Position numbers and translations under genes: made by a program. This document shows positions 49,915 to 60,341 of a DNA stretch of 64,000 nt, in pieces. This DNA comes from Antitrichia curtipendula. Its lineage: Eukaryota > Streptophyta > Bryopsida > Hypnales > Leucodontaceae. Below the pieces are notes generated by a model. That model did not search any database, was not told where the DNA came from, and saw only the letters and a list, made by a program, of their open reading frames with translations. The number at the start of each line of letters is the position of its first letter. Position 1 is the first letter of the stretch. Location: positions 14,712,696 to 14,776,695 of the forward strand of contig OX579638.1 of assembly GCA_951230915.1 (NCBI GenBank), written 5' to 3'.

Positions 49915-50105
49915 GATTAAAAGACTATTCTTAATAAAAGACATCTTAATGAAAGACTTAATATAAAGTCTTTTTTTCTTAAAGAAGGCTTTTTAAGACT
50001 TTCTATAAGCAACAAATTTATTAAATGACTTAATAAAAAGTCTTAAATAGTCTTCAAAAGTCTTCAAAAACTTCATAATAAAAGACTTAATACAAAGTCA
50101 TCTAT
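49915..50105 (+). repeat. Inverted-pair repeat, left copy
   Basis: About 190 bp that align in inverted orientation with 55,470-55,625. Shared blocks are AAGACATCTTAAT, AAAGACTTAATATAAA, TTTTTAAGACTTTCTATAA, TTAATAAAAA and AATAGTCTTCAAAAGTC. It may be one end of a large element or simply one of two copies of a dispersed repeat. Confidence 0.5.
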
Positions 50106-51827
50106 TTAATAAATAAACAAGACGTGTGGTCCCTAGAGAATCTTCCTCAAAACATATATTAAAAAAAATTGGACCTATTATAAAGATTTTAATTTTTTAT
50201 TCATAGTCTTTATACTTAAAACTAACACTGAAAATACTACATAGGTGCCTGGTTGCCCACAATACCCTTAACAAACAACCATTTAGTCTAGATGTTTTTG
50301 TCAGTATCTTTGAGAGTATTTTGCTCAGATTCCTCACGACTCATTGTGATCGAATTTAAGTTACACAAATGAAGAAAACAAATAAATTAAGTTATGATAT
50401 CCATGAAAATCTCATTGCAGTACATGGACCGCAAGTTAAACATGCCTAGACTTGGCCATGAGCTTGACAAAATGGTTACTGGTGAATGGTTGGCGGAAGC
50501 TACCAATTACACAAAATAGTTTTTAAGAAAATAAAGGTAACTGATAAATAACAGCACTACAGGGAATTCAGTCAAAACCTTGATCTTGCAAGAAGATCTA
50601 ATTTAGCTCAAATTGTGACAAAGCACCAGAAATTCAACACTTTCGTAATCAGGTTGATCAGTTAAGTATTAGATATCCAAGGGTGTAGGAAGCAAGTTGA
50701 AAGGAGAGAAGGTTATGAGTTGCAACTTGTAATGGCAATGGTGATGGGTTGCCAATGGGACGATGCCACATGAGCGTTGAAAACTCAACAACCGGTTATG
50801 GGAATTCATAGCATGGTTGATGCGTCTCTCAAATAACGTCCAGTCGTCCCATACAAATTTGGTTGGATGAGTAAACCAAACGGAAGTACCAAGTAATCAC
50901 CAAGGATGGGTTGTTGTTCCCTGGAATCTCCAACTAGTCTTGACATCCAGCTTATTTTCAATATTGTAGCATGAATTGATACATGTTGTTGAGCCACGCT
51001 TGTTAGTTTCGTTATGATGAAAATGTTTCACTCAGAACTTGGAAAAATGAAACAAAGCAATTCTGCAATGAACTGTTGAAACTCATCTGAATCAATAGGT
51101 CAGATTTGAAGTGATGATTTTATATTGTATAAATTAGGTTATAGGTAATGGCGTTTTGCTAAAAGAAGGATTCACTTTGCTATTTGGATTCAGAGAAAGT
51201 CTCTGTTCTAGAATGTTGTTGACGTTGAAACTGTGTTCCTATAGTTGAAGATGAAATAAGCGCAAAGCTCAAAATCAGTGCTCTTTCATTTCACAAACTG
51301 TTGGGCCAAGAAAGGATCAATCGAACATCATTGGTGGTCACTGATTATATTCAGAGCAATTTTTTTTTTCATGTTTATAAAGTGCGAAAGTGGCAGTATA
51401 AAATGTTAAAGTGGTGTTCCAAATTTCAACATTCATCCACGTATTGGATAGAAAACATCACATTAATATATACCACATATCTATAATTTTGTTTCCATCC
51501 ACAATTTGGCAATTTTATCCAAGATTTTTTCTTAATTTGAAGTTTTTTGGCAAAAAATTCATAAATTGTCATCATTTTTAGCTAAATTATTTAAAAAAAA
51601 TAAAGCCCTGATTCAGAGTAAATGGGATTGGTGGAGTCATATTCATTGGTCAATCAGATTGAAGGCCCTAACCTTATTAGCCCTATCATCCTGATGTAAA
51701 ACATCTCCATTAAGCTTAGGTTCTACAACTAACTCTGACAAGAATCTCAAATGGATGAAGAATCTTCAAAGACCCTTAGAACACAGGAACAGGCTGCACC
51801 TGAGCTTTAAACTCTTAAACCAAATAT
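50106..51827. other. Intergenic DNA of mixed composition
   Basis: Less AT-rich than its flanks, with no open frame showing a domain. It lies between the left inverted repeat and the exon-like open frame at 51,828. It may hold decayed coding or regulatory DNA; I recognise nothing. Confidence 0.4.
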
Positions 51828-52433
51828 CTAGATCGTTTGGATCGAGGTTGAGACTCTTGCACTTCGTCTTCTTGTTGGGTAGAGGTTGATGACAATGGAG
51901 GGAATTGTGTCTTGTACAATAGGTGGTGAAATTGATTTCTGCATCTCTTGAATTAGAATTTGCGCTTGGTCAAATGACAGATCCTTCCAATCATCATCAT
52001 CCAAGCCGTAAATGATTTTGAAATTATATGCTTGAAAAGATGATAATTCACCAGGAATGACTGGCTTCAACATTTTTCTTGCTGTTGACCTTGTTAACGA
52101 ATTCTCTAGAGTAGCATATTGGATGTCATAAACATCGAATAGGAGTTTGCAGTGGCCAGGGCATGGGTCAATTCCAAATCTATTAGAGAAAGATTTCTTT
52201 TTATCGACCCACTCTGAAACATATTGTTGAACTAGCTTGGTATTTTGAAAACCTGGAGGTTTTACAAAATCTTTGCATCCAGCATAGTCTAATAAAACTT
52301 TTTGCTTTGTACTTGGAAAAAAATTCTTCGGCAAATCTAATGATTCATTAGAGTGGATGCCATGTTTTTCCTTCAGCTTAGCAAATAAAGCTGATAAATC
52401 TTTTTTATGAGATATCACTGATTCGTCCTACTA
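51828..52433 (-). pseudogene. Orphan terminal-exon-like open frame, about 200 codons
   Basis: An open minus-strand frame runs from an AG at about 52,434 (TTAGTAG, a usable 3' splice site) to a stop at 51,828. It has balanced composition and protein-like content (acidic and basic stretches, for example YGLDDDDWKDLSFDQAQ and a basic PTRRRSARVS tail). There is no ATG at its start; the first in-frame candidate is a GTG at 52,418 and a stop lies just upstream. This suggests an internal or last exon whose upstream exons are missing or not recognisable. I do not know the family. It could be a fragment of a captured gene or a mobile element gene. Confidence 0.45.
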
Positions 52434-52784
52434 ATGTGGGGGGGGATTGGCATCACCTTGAAAATTAGTGTCGCCATTTTTGTTTGTTTTCGTGGAAATT
52501 GATACTGAACAGTACTATTTCGACCTGCACTATCTCAAAATAGAATGCGTTTGGTAAATTAGTGTCACACGCACGATTAGGACAAATCAGTGTAGCAGTA
52601 CAGATTACGACGAGCCATCACTGCTTCTCATGTGAATTATTAGCAGTGCTGACCGATCGGAACATGTAATGAGCGGTGAAGGGTGTAATTACTTCGGTTT
52701 AAAGACCTAGATCTATTGAGCTGAAGTTCTTGTCATCATGTATGAAGTTCTTTCACAACTTCCAAGAGGGAATTTGAACACCAG

Positions 52785-52960
52785 TACAAGTGACACAGCT
52801 AAGTCATTTCCATTCAGAGATGAGTGGTCATAGACATATGGCCGGGTCATGGGTTCAAGCCTTGATGGATCAGTTGCTATCGGTAAGAGGGGTCAATCCA
52901 GGAGATGGGATGAGGTCCCTCGTGGTTGTTGTATCCTCTAGGTTTACATTTTCCATCGTC
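52785..52960 (+). repeat. Possible tRNA-derived SINE
   Basis: Contains GGTCATGGGTTCAAGCC at about 52,845-52,861, which resembles a Pol III B box (GGTTCRANNCC), preceded by a weak A-box-like stretch (ACAGCTAAGTC, GAGTGGTCATAG). No full tRNA fold is seen. A SINE with a decayed tail would fit, but evidence is thin. Confidence 0.25.
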
Positions 52961-53232
52961 TGCTTTGCTCCTAGTCCTTCAGACATTAGCAAAAGATTCC
53001 GTGACATGTTCACTAATTATGCTGTGTGGTTTGCAGCGAAGAATTCATGCCGGGAGTCGAATGTTAGTGCACTGCATGGAGGCCATGAATTCAGGTTCAA
53101 ATTGGTCGAGACAAAACCAGGGATATCAGGAGGGTGCTTCTTTGAGTTGCTCACCATCTGGTGATCAATGAAGACCATGAGCAGGAAGTTCTTGCAAGGA
53201 CATGGTGCAAGTTCGTCGGCCATTGAAGCTGA

Positions 53233-53670
53233 TTACTTGCATTGAGTCTCTCGGTGGACAGTGTCCGCTCCCTTGCACGTCTTGTCAGCAAAGGGTTACA
53301 ACTGAATAAAAGGCAATGTCAGGATCTCTCCTCAAAGCTCGTCCAAACCGTGGAGATTATTCAGAAACTGGTCCCTCCTTCTGGACCATTAAAGGTTCCC
53401 TTTAAGCCAGCTTTGAAGAACTTGTGCAGACTATTGGAGAAAGCGAAGTTGCTTGTTCATCAGTGCTGCGGCACAGATTGGTGTCGAGCAGCCGTGTTTC
53501 AGATTCACAATGAGGAGGCCTTTCGAGAATTGTTGTTGGAGGTTGGTTCATGTTACAATTTTATATACGAGCTCACGAAACTTATTCTACGAGATTGGGT
53601 ATGGCCACTGATTCAAGCAGAAGACCTTCGCCAGTCATCTTCTGCTCTCTTCTTCTCTCCACTCTCGTGA
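53233..53670 (+). pseudogene. Helical-domain gene fragment, kinase/NLR N-terminus-like
   Basis: An open frame of about 145 codons without an in-frame ATG (it follows a TGA at 53,230-53,232) encodes a helical sequence: SVRSLARLVSKGLQLNKRQ, QTVEIIQKLV, a Pro-rich turn, LKNLCRLLEKAKLLVHQCC, DWCRAAVFQ and EEAFRELLLEVGSCYNFIYE. The pattern of paired helices with NKRQC resembles the N-terminal four-helix region of plant TKL kinases, MLKL-like proteins and some bryophyte kinase-NLR proteins. No kinase or NB-ARC domain follows. The frame ends at 53,668-53,670 and GC-rich Pro-coding sequence continues in other frames. It is most likely a truncated gene or one exon of a broken gene. Family assignment is from memory of the pattern and is uncertain. 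Confidence 0.4.
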
Positions 53671-53689
53671 TGTTGCAAGCTCCCTGGCT

Positions 53690-53960
53690 CCTTTCGAAAA
53701 CTCTCGCCCGCCTTATGCACAGCGAGGGACTACAGGTTCCCGAAGATGTTGTACTGCGTGCACTCCCCATTGTGCGTGGGCACGCCTTGGATATTTCCGG
53801 CGGCGGCGGCCCCTCCCCCGCACCTGCGCTGCATTCCCCTGCAACCCCAACCCTCTCTCTCCTCTCTCCCCGGCGTTCCCCCCGTTCCCCGATCTCCCCG
53901 TTCCCCTCCCTGCGCCGCAGTTCGCCCCGTTGGGAGCGTCAGCGTTTCCAACGGGGCCCA
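53690..53960 (+). other. GC-rich, pyrimidine-rich island
   Basis: A sharp GC island within AT-rich DNA, with C-rich runs (CTCTCTCCTCTCTCCCC, CCCCGTTCCCC). All three plus frames are open for long distances and encode Pro/Ser-rich sequence, as expected for low-complexity C-rich DNA. It directly follows the helical-domain fragment and could be the continuation of that broken gene after a frame change, or its linker. The sharp end at about 53,962 returns to AT-rich sequence. Confidence 0.55.
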
Positions 53961-53964
53961 TAAA

Positions 53965-54270
53965 AATTTGTTTTGTTAAGTATATTTTTCAATAAGAAGG
54001 CTTTATATTAAAGTAAGATTTTATATTAATAGAATAATTTTTAATTGAAAAAAACTTTATACTAAAATAAAAATAAATTATCAAAATAAATTTTTTATTG
54101 AATCTTTTAATAAGAAAATTGTTTTAAATAAAAAGTTTTAAAAATTCTTTTTTATTTTTGAACAATTATTTTAAATCAAAAGTTTTAAAAAGTTTTTTTT
54201 GTTTTTGAACAATTATTTTAAATCAAAAGTTTTTAAAAGTCTTTGTAAAAGTTTATTAAAAAGTGTTGAA
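53965..54270. repeat. AT-rich tandem repeats, 47-bp unit
   Basis: TTTTTGAACAATTATTTTAAATCAAAAG occurs twice, with GAACAATT at 54,160 and 54,207 (period 47). Flanking sequence holds TTTATATTAAAG and AAAAGTCTT motifs shared with 49,915 and 55,480. Confidence 0.6.
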
Positions 54271-54559
54271 GATGGCGTAATGGCATGCATGGTGTCTTTA
54301 GCCTATAGTAGTGTGTTATTGCAATCTCAATAGAAAAAACAACTAGCATAGCTCAAAAACATCATACAAGAAAATGAACAACAAATCACAATCCAACAAA
54401 TTGTAACATTTAGAGACACCGTTTACAGTCTCCTCACTCCAAACACCAATAGTCACTTCCAAACCTTCATGAAAACCAACCATCAAAACCAAATTGTGCA
54501 TGCTCAAGAATAGTTTCAACCCTTAATTTATACTAAATCCATGGCTAAGTATAATTCAT

Positions 54560-54715
54560 GCCTTGGGCATCAAAGAAATGTTCCTTGGACTCCAAGTAAT
54601 CATAACTAAGGCTCCAAGAAAATATGCCTTGGGCATCAAAGAAATGTTCTTTGGACTCCAAGTAATCGTAACTAAGGCTCCAAGAAAATATGCCTTGAGT
54701 TCCAAGGAAAAACAT
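54560..54715 (+). repeat. 66-bp tandem repeat, 2.4 copies
   Basis: Units start at 54,560, 54,626 and 54,692. The first two differ at two positions and the third is partial. The period is 22 codons, so an open frame reads a repeated GIKEMFFGLQVIVTKAPRKY-like block. That frame opens with TTG, not ATG. I regard it as a minisatellite rather than a gene. Confidence 0.8.
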
Positions 54716-55469
54716 TGGTCAAGTCAAACAAACATGTTCCCTAAGGCAATCCAAATTGGTAGATTTCATAAATTCCACTACCCATGGTTATTTATATTAG
54801 GACCACTTATACAAGCTAATAGCCATCAATCATTAACTTGGCATGGTACAACCTATGATGTGCTAAACATGTCTATAATGACAACTAATGAAGGAGAAGG
54901 AATTGGTCAAGTCAAATCATGTTGTACCATACTCTTTCCTGCGTGGAATGTCCTAATTCAAACTTCATATTCCATGATTGATTTATGACCAATCATCCAA
55001 ATATCTATAAACATCCATTTTGTATAGTATGGTCTAAGCCAAGTGATGTCAAATCATTGCCTTCCATGGCTAGATTAAAACAATAATGGTGTCCCAATAT
55101 GGAGAAGATCCAAATTTGTACTATGGTGCCATAGGCCCATAAGAATAAAGAAATACCTATGGCCATAAAGCTTTTATAAAAATAAGGATATTAGATAGAT
55201 GGGAGGGTGGAAAGGGCCTTTAGGCCAAAAAAACAAATAGTGAGTATTTAAACTTATTCCATCAAAGTTTTAAAAATAAAAATAATATTAAAAATGGCCT
55301 TATAGAAATAGGCTACAAAATTGCCTATAATATTTAAAAGGAGTTAATCACCGTAATTTTAAAATTCTTATTTTAATATGAAGTCTTATTTTAGTATAAT
55401 GTATTATTATTAGAAAATTATATTATTAATAAAATACATTTTTTAAATAATAGATGAAGTATTTTTAAG
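54716..55469. other. AT-rich intergenic DNA
   Basis: No gene recognised. The open frame running through the 66-bp repeat continues to 54,988 without a domain. Confidence 0.5.
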
Positions 55470-55625
55470 TTTTTTTTTATTAAAGTCTTTTATGACTTTT
55501 GAAGACTATTAAATTTTTTTTTATTAATTCATTTTATAAAAAAAAATTGTTTATAGAAAGTCTTAAAAAGTCTTTTTTTTAAAAGGTTTTATATGAAGTC
55601 TTTGATTAAGATGTCTTAAATGCTA
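55470..55625 (-). repeat. Inverted-pair repeat, right copy
   Basis: The reverse complement aligns block by block with 49,915-50,105. The two copies face each other across about 5.4 kb, which includes the two gene-like fragments at 51.8-53.7 kb. Confidence 0.5.
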
Positions 55626-58479
55626 AATCCTAAACTTTAAATCTTCCATCTAATTAAATGTTGTGTTTTCTCTTGACAAAGGTGATTGTAGACTTACACC
55701 CCTTTATAAAATAATTTATATTTTAAGAAGTGAATCTTTTTTAATATATTTTTTGTGGAAAGAGTAGCTTATTTTCAAAGCTATCTAATTTGAAGGTCTT
55801 AGATTGGTTAAGTTTTATTGACTTACCATTTATTGATTAGCTTGACAATCCTTGGTCCACCTTACTATCCATGTAATATCATTTTTTCCTTAGATAGAAT
55901 GGCCACATGTCTCTCTTTTTCAAGTATTATAGATAATGGTACCAAGTTTTGTGATTTGACCATCATTGGATACCATATATATTTTAAAATCCAACTATGG
56001 ATTGACATCAAATGGATGAACCATGGTTACATAAAATTTATATAAAAGGTCCTAATTTAATCACAAGATGTGATGTATGAATTAGTTTTAACCATGTAGG
56101 TGAGAATTTGCCTATAGGAGATTTGACTAGTTCTTTATTTTTATCTTGCTTTGGTAATTAGTTTAGACATGTTTGAGTCATCACATGTCTGTACCATACC
56201 ATGTCAATGGATGATGGTTATTAATTTGAAATTAGTGGACTCTATTTGACTATGGACCTTATTTGAGCATGAGCAATGACGGTTTGAATTCACCAATTGG
56301 AAAGCCTTCTTGAATATGAGGATTTGACTTGACCATTTTTATTTCCTTGATGCGCAAGGCTTATTTCTTTAAATCCTAAAATATATATTTTTAGAACCAA
56401 AGGCATTCTTCTTTGGTTCTCAAAGTATAGAAGAAATATAAATATTTAGTTGAAACCTCTCTACAATCTCTTGTAATTGCACATTGTGGATTGTCAGTTG
56501 AGTTTTATAAAGAGGTTTCAAAGTGACTGCAAGTGTGTGGAGAGAGGTGGCTTCTTCACAAGTCCCCTATGATCTTCAATTTGTTAGACTATGATTTAAT
56601 GGTTATTTTCTTGTATGAGGTTTTGAGTTGCTAGGTGTTTTTTCTATTGTGATTGTAATGACACTCTGCTATGAACTGTTGACCTTGACATGTGCAACTC
56701 TCACTAATTGCATAATTAGTGTGTTTTGAAGGTATTTGATTTCAATTAGATTAACATAAACAAAGTGTCCATTGCTTGGAAGGCTAAAAATTGGATTCGG
56801 ATTTATACACACAAGAGAATTTCCATTTACAAGCCACTAGAGCCCGTGTGTAACTTTTTGATTCAAGGGTGGAGTTAGAAACACTCACTCTTCCCCCTTG
56901 AGTTTTTTGTTTCGATTTTGTTTTCCATTCATTCCATTAAACAAGAAGACAAAAAAAGGTCTCCCACATTGAAAGCGCAGACAGAATCCATGAATACCAG
57001 TACTTCAACATTGGCTCAACAAACTGACGATTGGGGCACTTACATCCATATCTCTTCTCGGGAAGAGTTTCCTCAAAACGTGATGAAATGGAATTGGGTT
57101 CTACTATTTTCATCCCTGCAAAGAGAACCCTTATTTTTTGAACGTGACCTAACTACTTAGGATTTTTTTGAGAAGTGAAAGCCAATGGTTGTTTGTAGTT
57201 TCATGTTTGCATACGGAACTCATGTATTCTTCATTCCTCTAGACTATTACAACTCTTGGAGTAGCACATAAATTAATTTAAAATTTGAAATTTATTAATT
57301 TCTAAAAAAAAGATAGGAACTCTAAGATTTCTCATCACTATAGAGTAATTTGGGGCCTCAAATCACAAGTGTGAATTCAAAATTATCAAATGTCAACCTG
57401 TATTAAAAAAAAAAAGAACTCTTTTTGTAATTTCCATTGCTCTAGACTTTTATGGGGCATCTAATTGCAAGTGTGAATTCAAAACTTCCAAATTTTGCAA
57501 TGGGTTGAAATTACATGAAAAATTCATGTATTTTTCATTTCTCTAGACTATCACAACACTTGGAGACTACCATTATGGTCTTATGGAAACTATTACAACA
57601 CTTGAAGACCACAAGACGTGGTCTGGCCCTGGTTGGTCGAAAGTTCACACTTGGAACAAGCCATAATTAACTTTACGAAATCAATCAAGAAAGCACCCAC
57701 AAATACGCAACATAGTTGAGCGGTGATTTTTTAATATGGTAAGCCCGTGTACCGAGTACCGACATAAGAAAATTGGATTTTTTATGAATTATAGAAGACA
57801 TGTGATTACATTTCTAAAAAATAAAATAAACAATTTTATTCATGTAAAGTTGCAAAATGGGAATATATAGAGAGGATTTTGAAGTTTAAAAAAGTGAATA
57901 TTGGTCCATTATTAAGGTGAAACTAGAACAAAGCCTATTTTGATGCAAAGACACCAAAAAAGTCTCATAAAGGTATACAAATTCTGGATTCATTGAATTG
58001 TTGTTTGGATGTCATTAGAGCTTAGTAAAAAAAGATTAATTAAAAATTATATATGTAATATTTTTAGTTCCTATTGACATTCTTTAGTATTAAACAATGA
58101 ATAGGGAGAATTGATGGCTAGTGTGAGATGAATTGGTTCATTTTCTAAAATGTCAATAAAAAATAATAATAAAATAATATTTCAAGTAGAAGTACACAAA
58201 TTAATTTAGATGTATCAATGGAATTAAAATTAATATTAGAGAAGGACATAACTTACAATATTCTTGTTTATTTGGGTCTTTTTTTTATTTTCCTAATATA
58301 CAAGTGCCCTTAGTATAGTTAAATTTTTTTGGAACGATGATCTTGTATTCTTGTATCTCTAGTCTTTGACTAAATTATTTTTATGTATTTAGGGAAGAAA
58401 TATACTTCCATCCTTGAGATCTTCGAAGAGAGAATCTATAGATATTGTCTAATTTGACTCAATTTCTGCCTTGACATTG
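55626..58479. other. AT-rich intergenic DNA
   Basis: No gene recognised. An 80-codon open frame at 56,918-57,160 has more balanced composition than its flanks, but no domain I know and no in-frame ATG near its start. Otherwise AT-rich. Confidence 0.45.
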
Positions 58480-59026
58480 TTAACCCTTAAAGGAAAATTT
58501 TGTTTGTAGTAGGGTAATTCAAAAAATCTTGTATGAAAATTTAGGACAAGGGCATGAATAATTGAATAGGTCAGCACTCAGCAACTAAATAAATGAGAGT
58601 GGTTACCGGTTAGCCTAATAAGGCAAGGAAATAAGGGGGATTTATGCTCATATAATGTTCATTACTTCATTCTCTTTATATATGGAGTATCTCTTAGGCT
58701 TTATATGATTCAACCTTTGGATCAAACAACTTCCCTTGTGCAAATCAAAAAATTTGAATTGTGTTACACCAATACAACATATGTGATCCTTATGCAAGTA
58801 CAAGTACAAGCAACCCGCTAATCAAGGAACCATTGACTATTGGAATAATCAAATTACTTACTTTTCTTCCAAAGCCATTCATGGTTTGTAGTTTCAGTTG
58901 TGAAATCAAGCTCTTTATCAACATATGGGGTGGTAAAAAGTGAAACAATCCCATATGGGATATATAAATTAAAATTAGTAGGAGCTCTTGAACTACTCAT
59001 AGCTAAATGAAAAGCATGAATTGTAT

Positions 59027-59350
59027 TTGAATAAAATTTAAGACCTTATAGTAAAATATTTTTTTTCAAAAAAATTGCATTAAAAAAAGTTGAAAAATCA
59101 AGTTAAATTTTATATTTAAAAATCAATTTGAGATTCTGAGCCTCTAATAAAAAATTATGGACAAATTTTAGAGAGGGATTGGAAGGGACATTTTCTATGA
59201 CATTTTCAAATATTGTCCATAACTTTTGATTGGAGGCTTGAAATCTCAAATGGATTTTTGGAGATGAACTTGATTTACCAACTTTTTCTAATTCAAATTT
59301 TTTTGAGAAAAATTATTCTATTATGCAAAAATGAGGTTTGAAATTCTACT
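59027..59350. repeat. Long imperfect inverted repeat, arms over 115 bp
   Basis: Left arm about 59,053-59,170 and right arm about 59,205-59,320 pair through blocks such as CAAAAAAATT, AAAAAGTTG, AAATCAAGTT, AATCAATTTGAGATT, AAGCCTCCAAT (AGCCTCTAAT on the left) and TTATGGACAA. The pairing weakens but can be followed to 59,027 and 59,350. The short spacer contains GAGGGATTGGAAGGGACATTTT. It is a fold-back structure that would give a long double-stranded RNA if transcribed. Confidence 0.7.
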
Positions 59351-59799
59351 CCAAATATAATTTTTACGTGTTGATAATGAGTGGTCAATTGGTTCTCATC
59401 TTCAAATTATTTCATACCCTTTGAGGACTCATGATGGACACATTTCAATATAAAAATGATGCCTCCACCTTACATTCCAACAAATGCTAATGATGCAATC
59501 CCTTCATATAATCGTCAAAATTTGTTTTTGATGCTCATAGTTAAATTGCAATGACATTTAATTCAAAGGATTTTTTGGATTTTTGGCAAACAATATTTAT
59601 TCAAATTTACAATTATTTGTTGATGTGTATGTTTGGTCCTAGAATTAGCAAAAAAAAATGGAGCACAACATAAATGTACTGCCATTATCCCTATATTGAT
59701 GCTTACATTAACGATGCGTAGATGATTTTCATAGATGAGGGCTCCAAAGAGGAAAAGACAGCCTCTCTAAAAGCTACTGAATGTTATAAAAAACATTCA

Positions 59800-60080
59800 T
59801 GCTACCATTAGATGAGATTTGGGAGGTTGGGAGGGTCATTTTAGGCCCATTCCCAATGTTTCCCCCTTGACATTTAAAGAACGCTGATTTTAGAAAAAAA
59901 ATTAAGAAAAAAAATCTTATAATGAAAAAAAGATGTTTTTTTTTTGTTTAAAATAAATAAATAATATGACATGGCAATCTCTGTGCCATGTCAAGCAGCT
60001 ACTGCGATGGAGTTTAGGAGGCTGGGAACCCTAGGGAACTCGCAACCCTACCTAGGGGTTGAAAATCATCTAATGATTTA
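59800..60080 (+). repeat. Dispersed repeat copy with perfect 9-bp stem
   Basis: Matches 28,255-28,590. It contains GACATGGCA, seven bases, TGCCATGTC (59,968-59,992 region), a perfect stem that is imperfect in the other copy (ACATGGCAGTCTCTCTACCACGTC). It ends with GGGAACTCGCAACCCTA. Confidence 0.6.
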
Positions 60081-60341
60081 ACTACTTTGGACTATTAAGT
60101 GAACTCTAGACAAAACATTTGGAGATTTATAGACAATAACATCAAGAGATCTCCGGATGTTTTACATTATCTCTTAATGGCCAATTTTTTTTCTCATAAT
60201 TATGACCATTATTAATTCTGGACTTTCCAAAGTCCAAAAGTAGTTAAATATGGCATATTCCTCTGCCTGCACAGGTTGTTAACTTACTTGTGAAATGGGA
60301 AACAGTCTTCCGGTCTGCAACCTTGGTCTTTTAGGGGTTAA

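Larger units (their letters stand above)
58480..60341. mobile_element. Probable large TTAA-flanked element with internal long hairpin
   Basis: Left end TTAACCCTTAAAGG; right end read inward TTAACCCCTAAAAGACCAAGG. The termini agree at about 11 of 14 positions. Inside are a long imperfect inverted repeat (59,027-59,350) and the dispersed repeat block 59,800-60,080 with a 9-bp perfect palindrome stem. AAAATTATGGACAA and AAAGTTATGGAC-type blocks link it to the smaller copies. No transposase is present. The two ends could also belong to different insertions. Confidence 0.45.

Noticed and set aside
52840..52865. tRNA gene suggested by GGGTTCAAGCC
   Set aside because: No acceptor stem, anticodon arm or full cloverleaf can be drawn; only a B-box-like string remains, so it is listed as a weak SINE candidate.
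56918..57160. 80-codon frame with balanced composition, considered as an organelle-derived insert
   Set aside because: I could not match it to any plastid or mitochondrial gene, and it has no ATG near its start.
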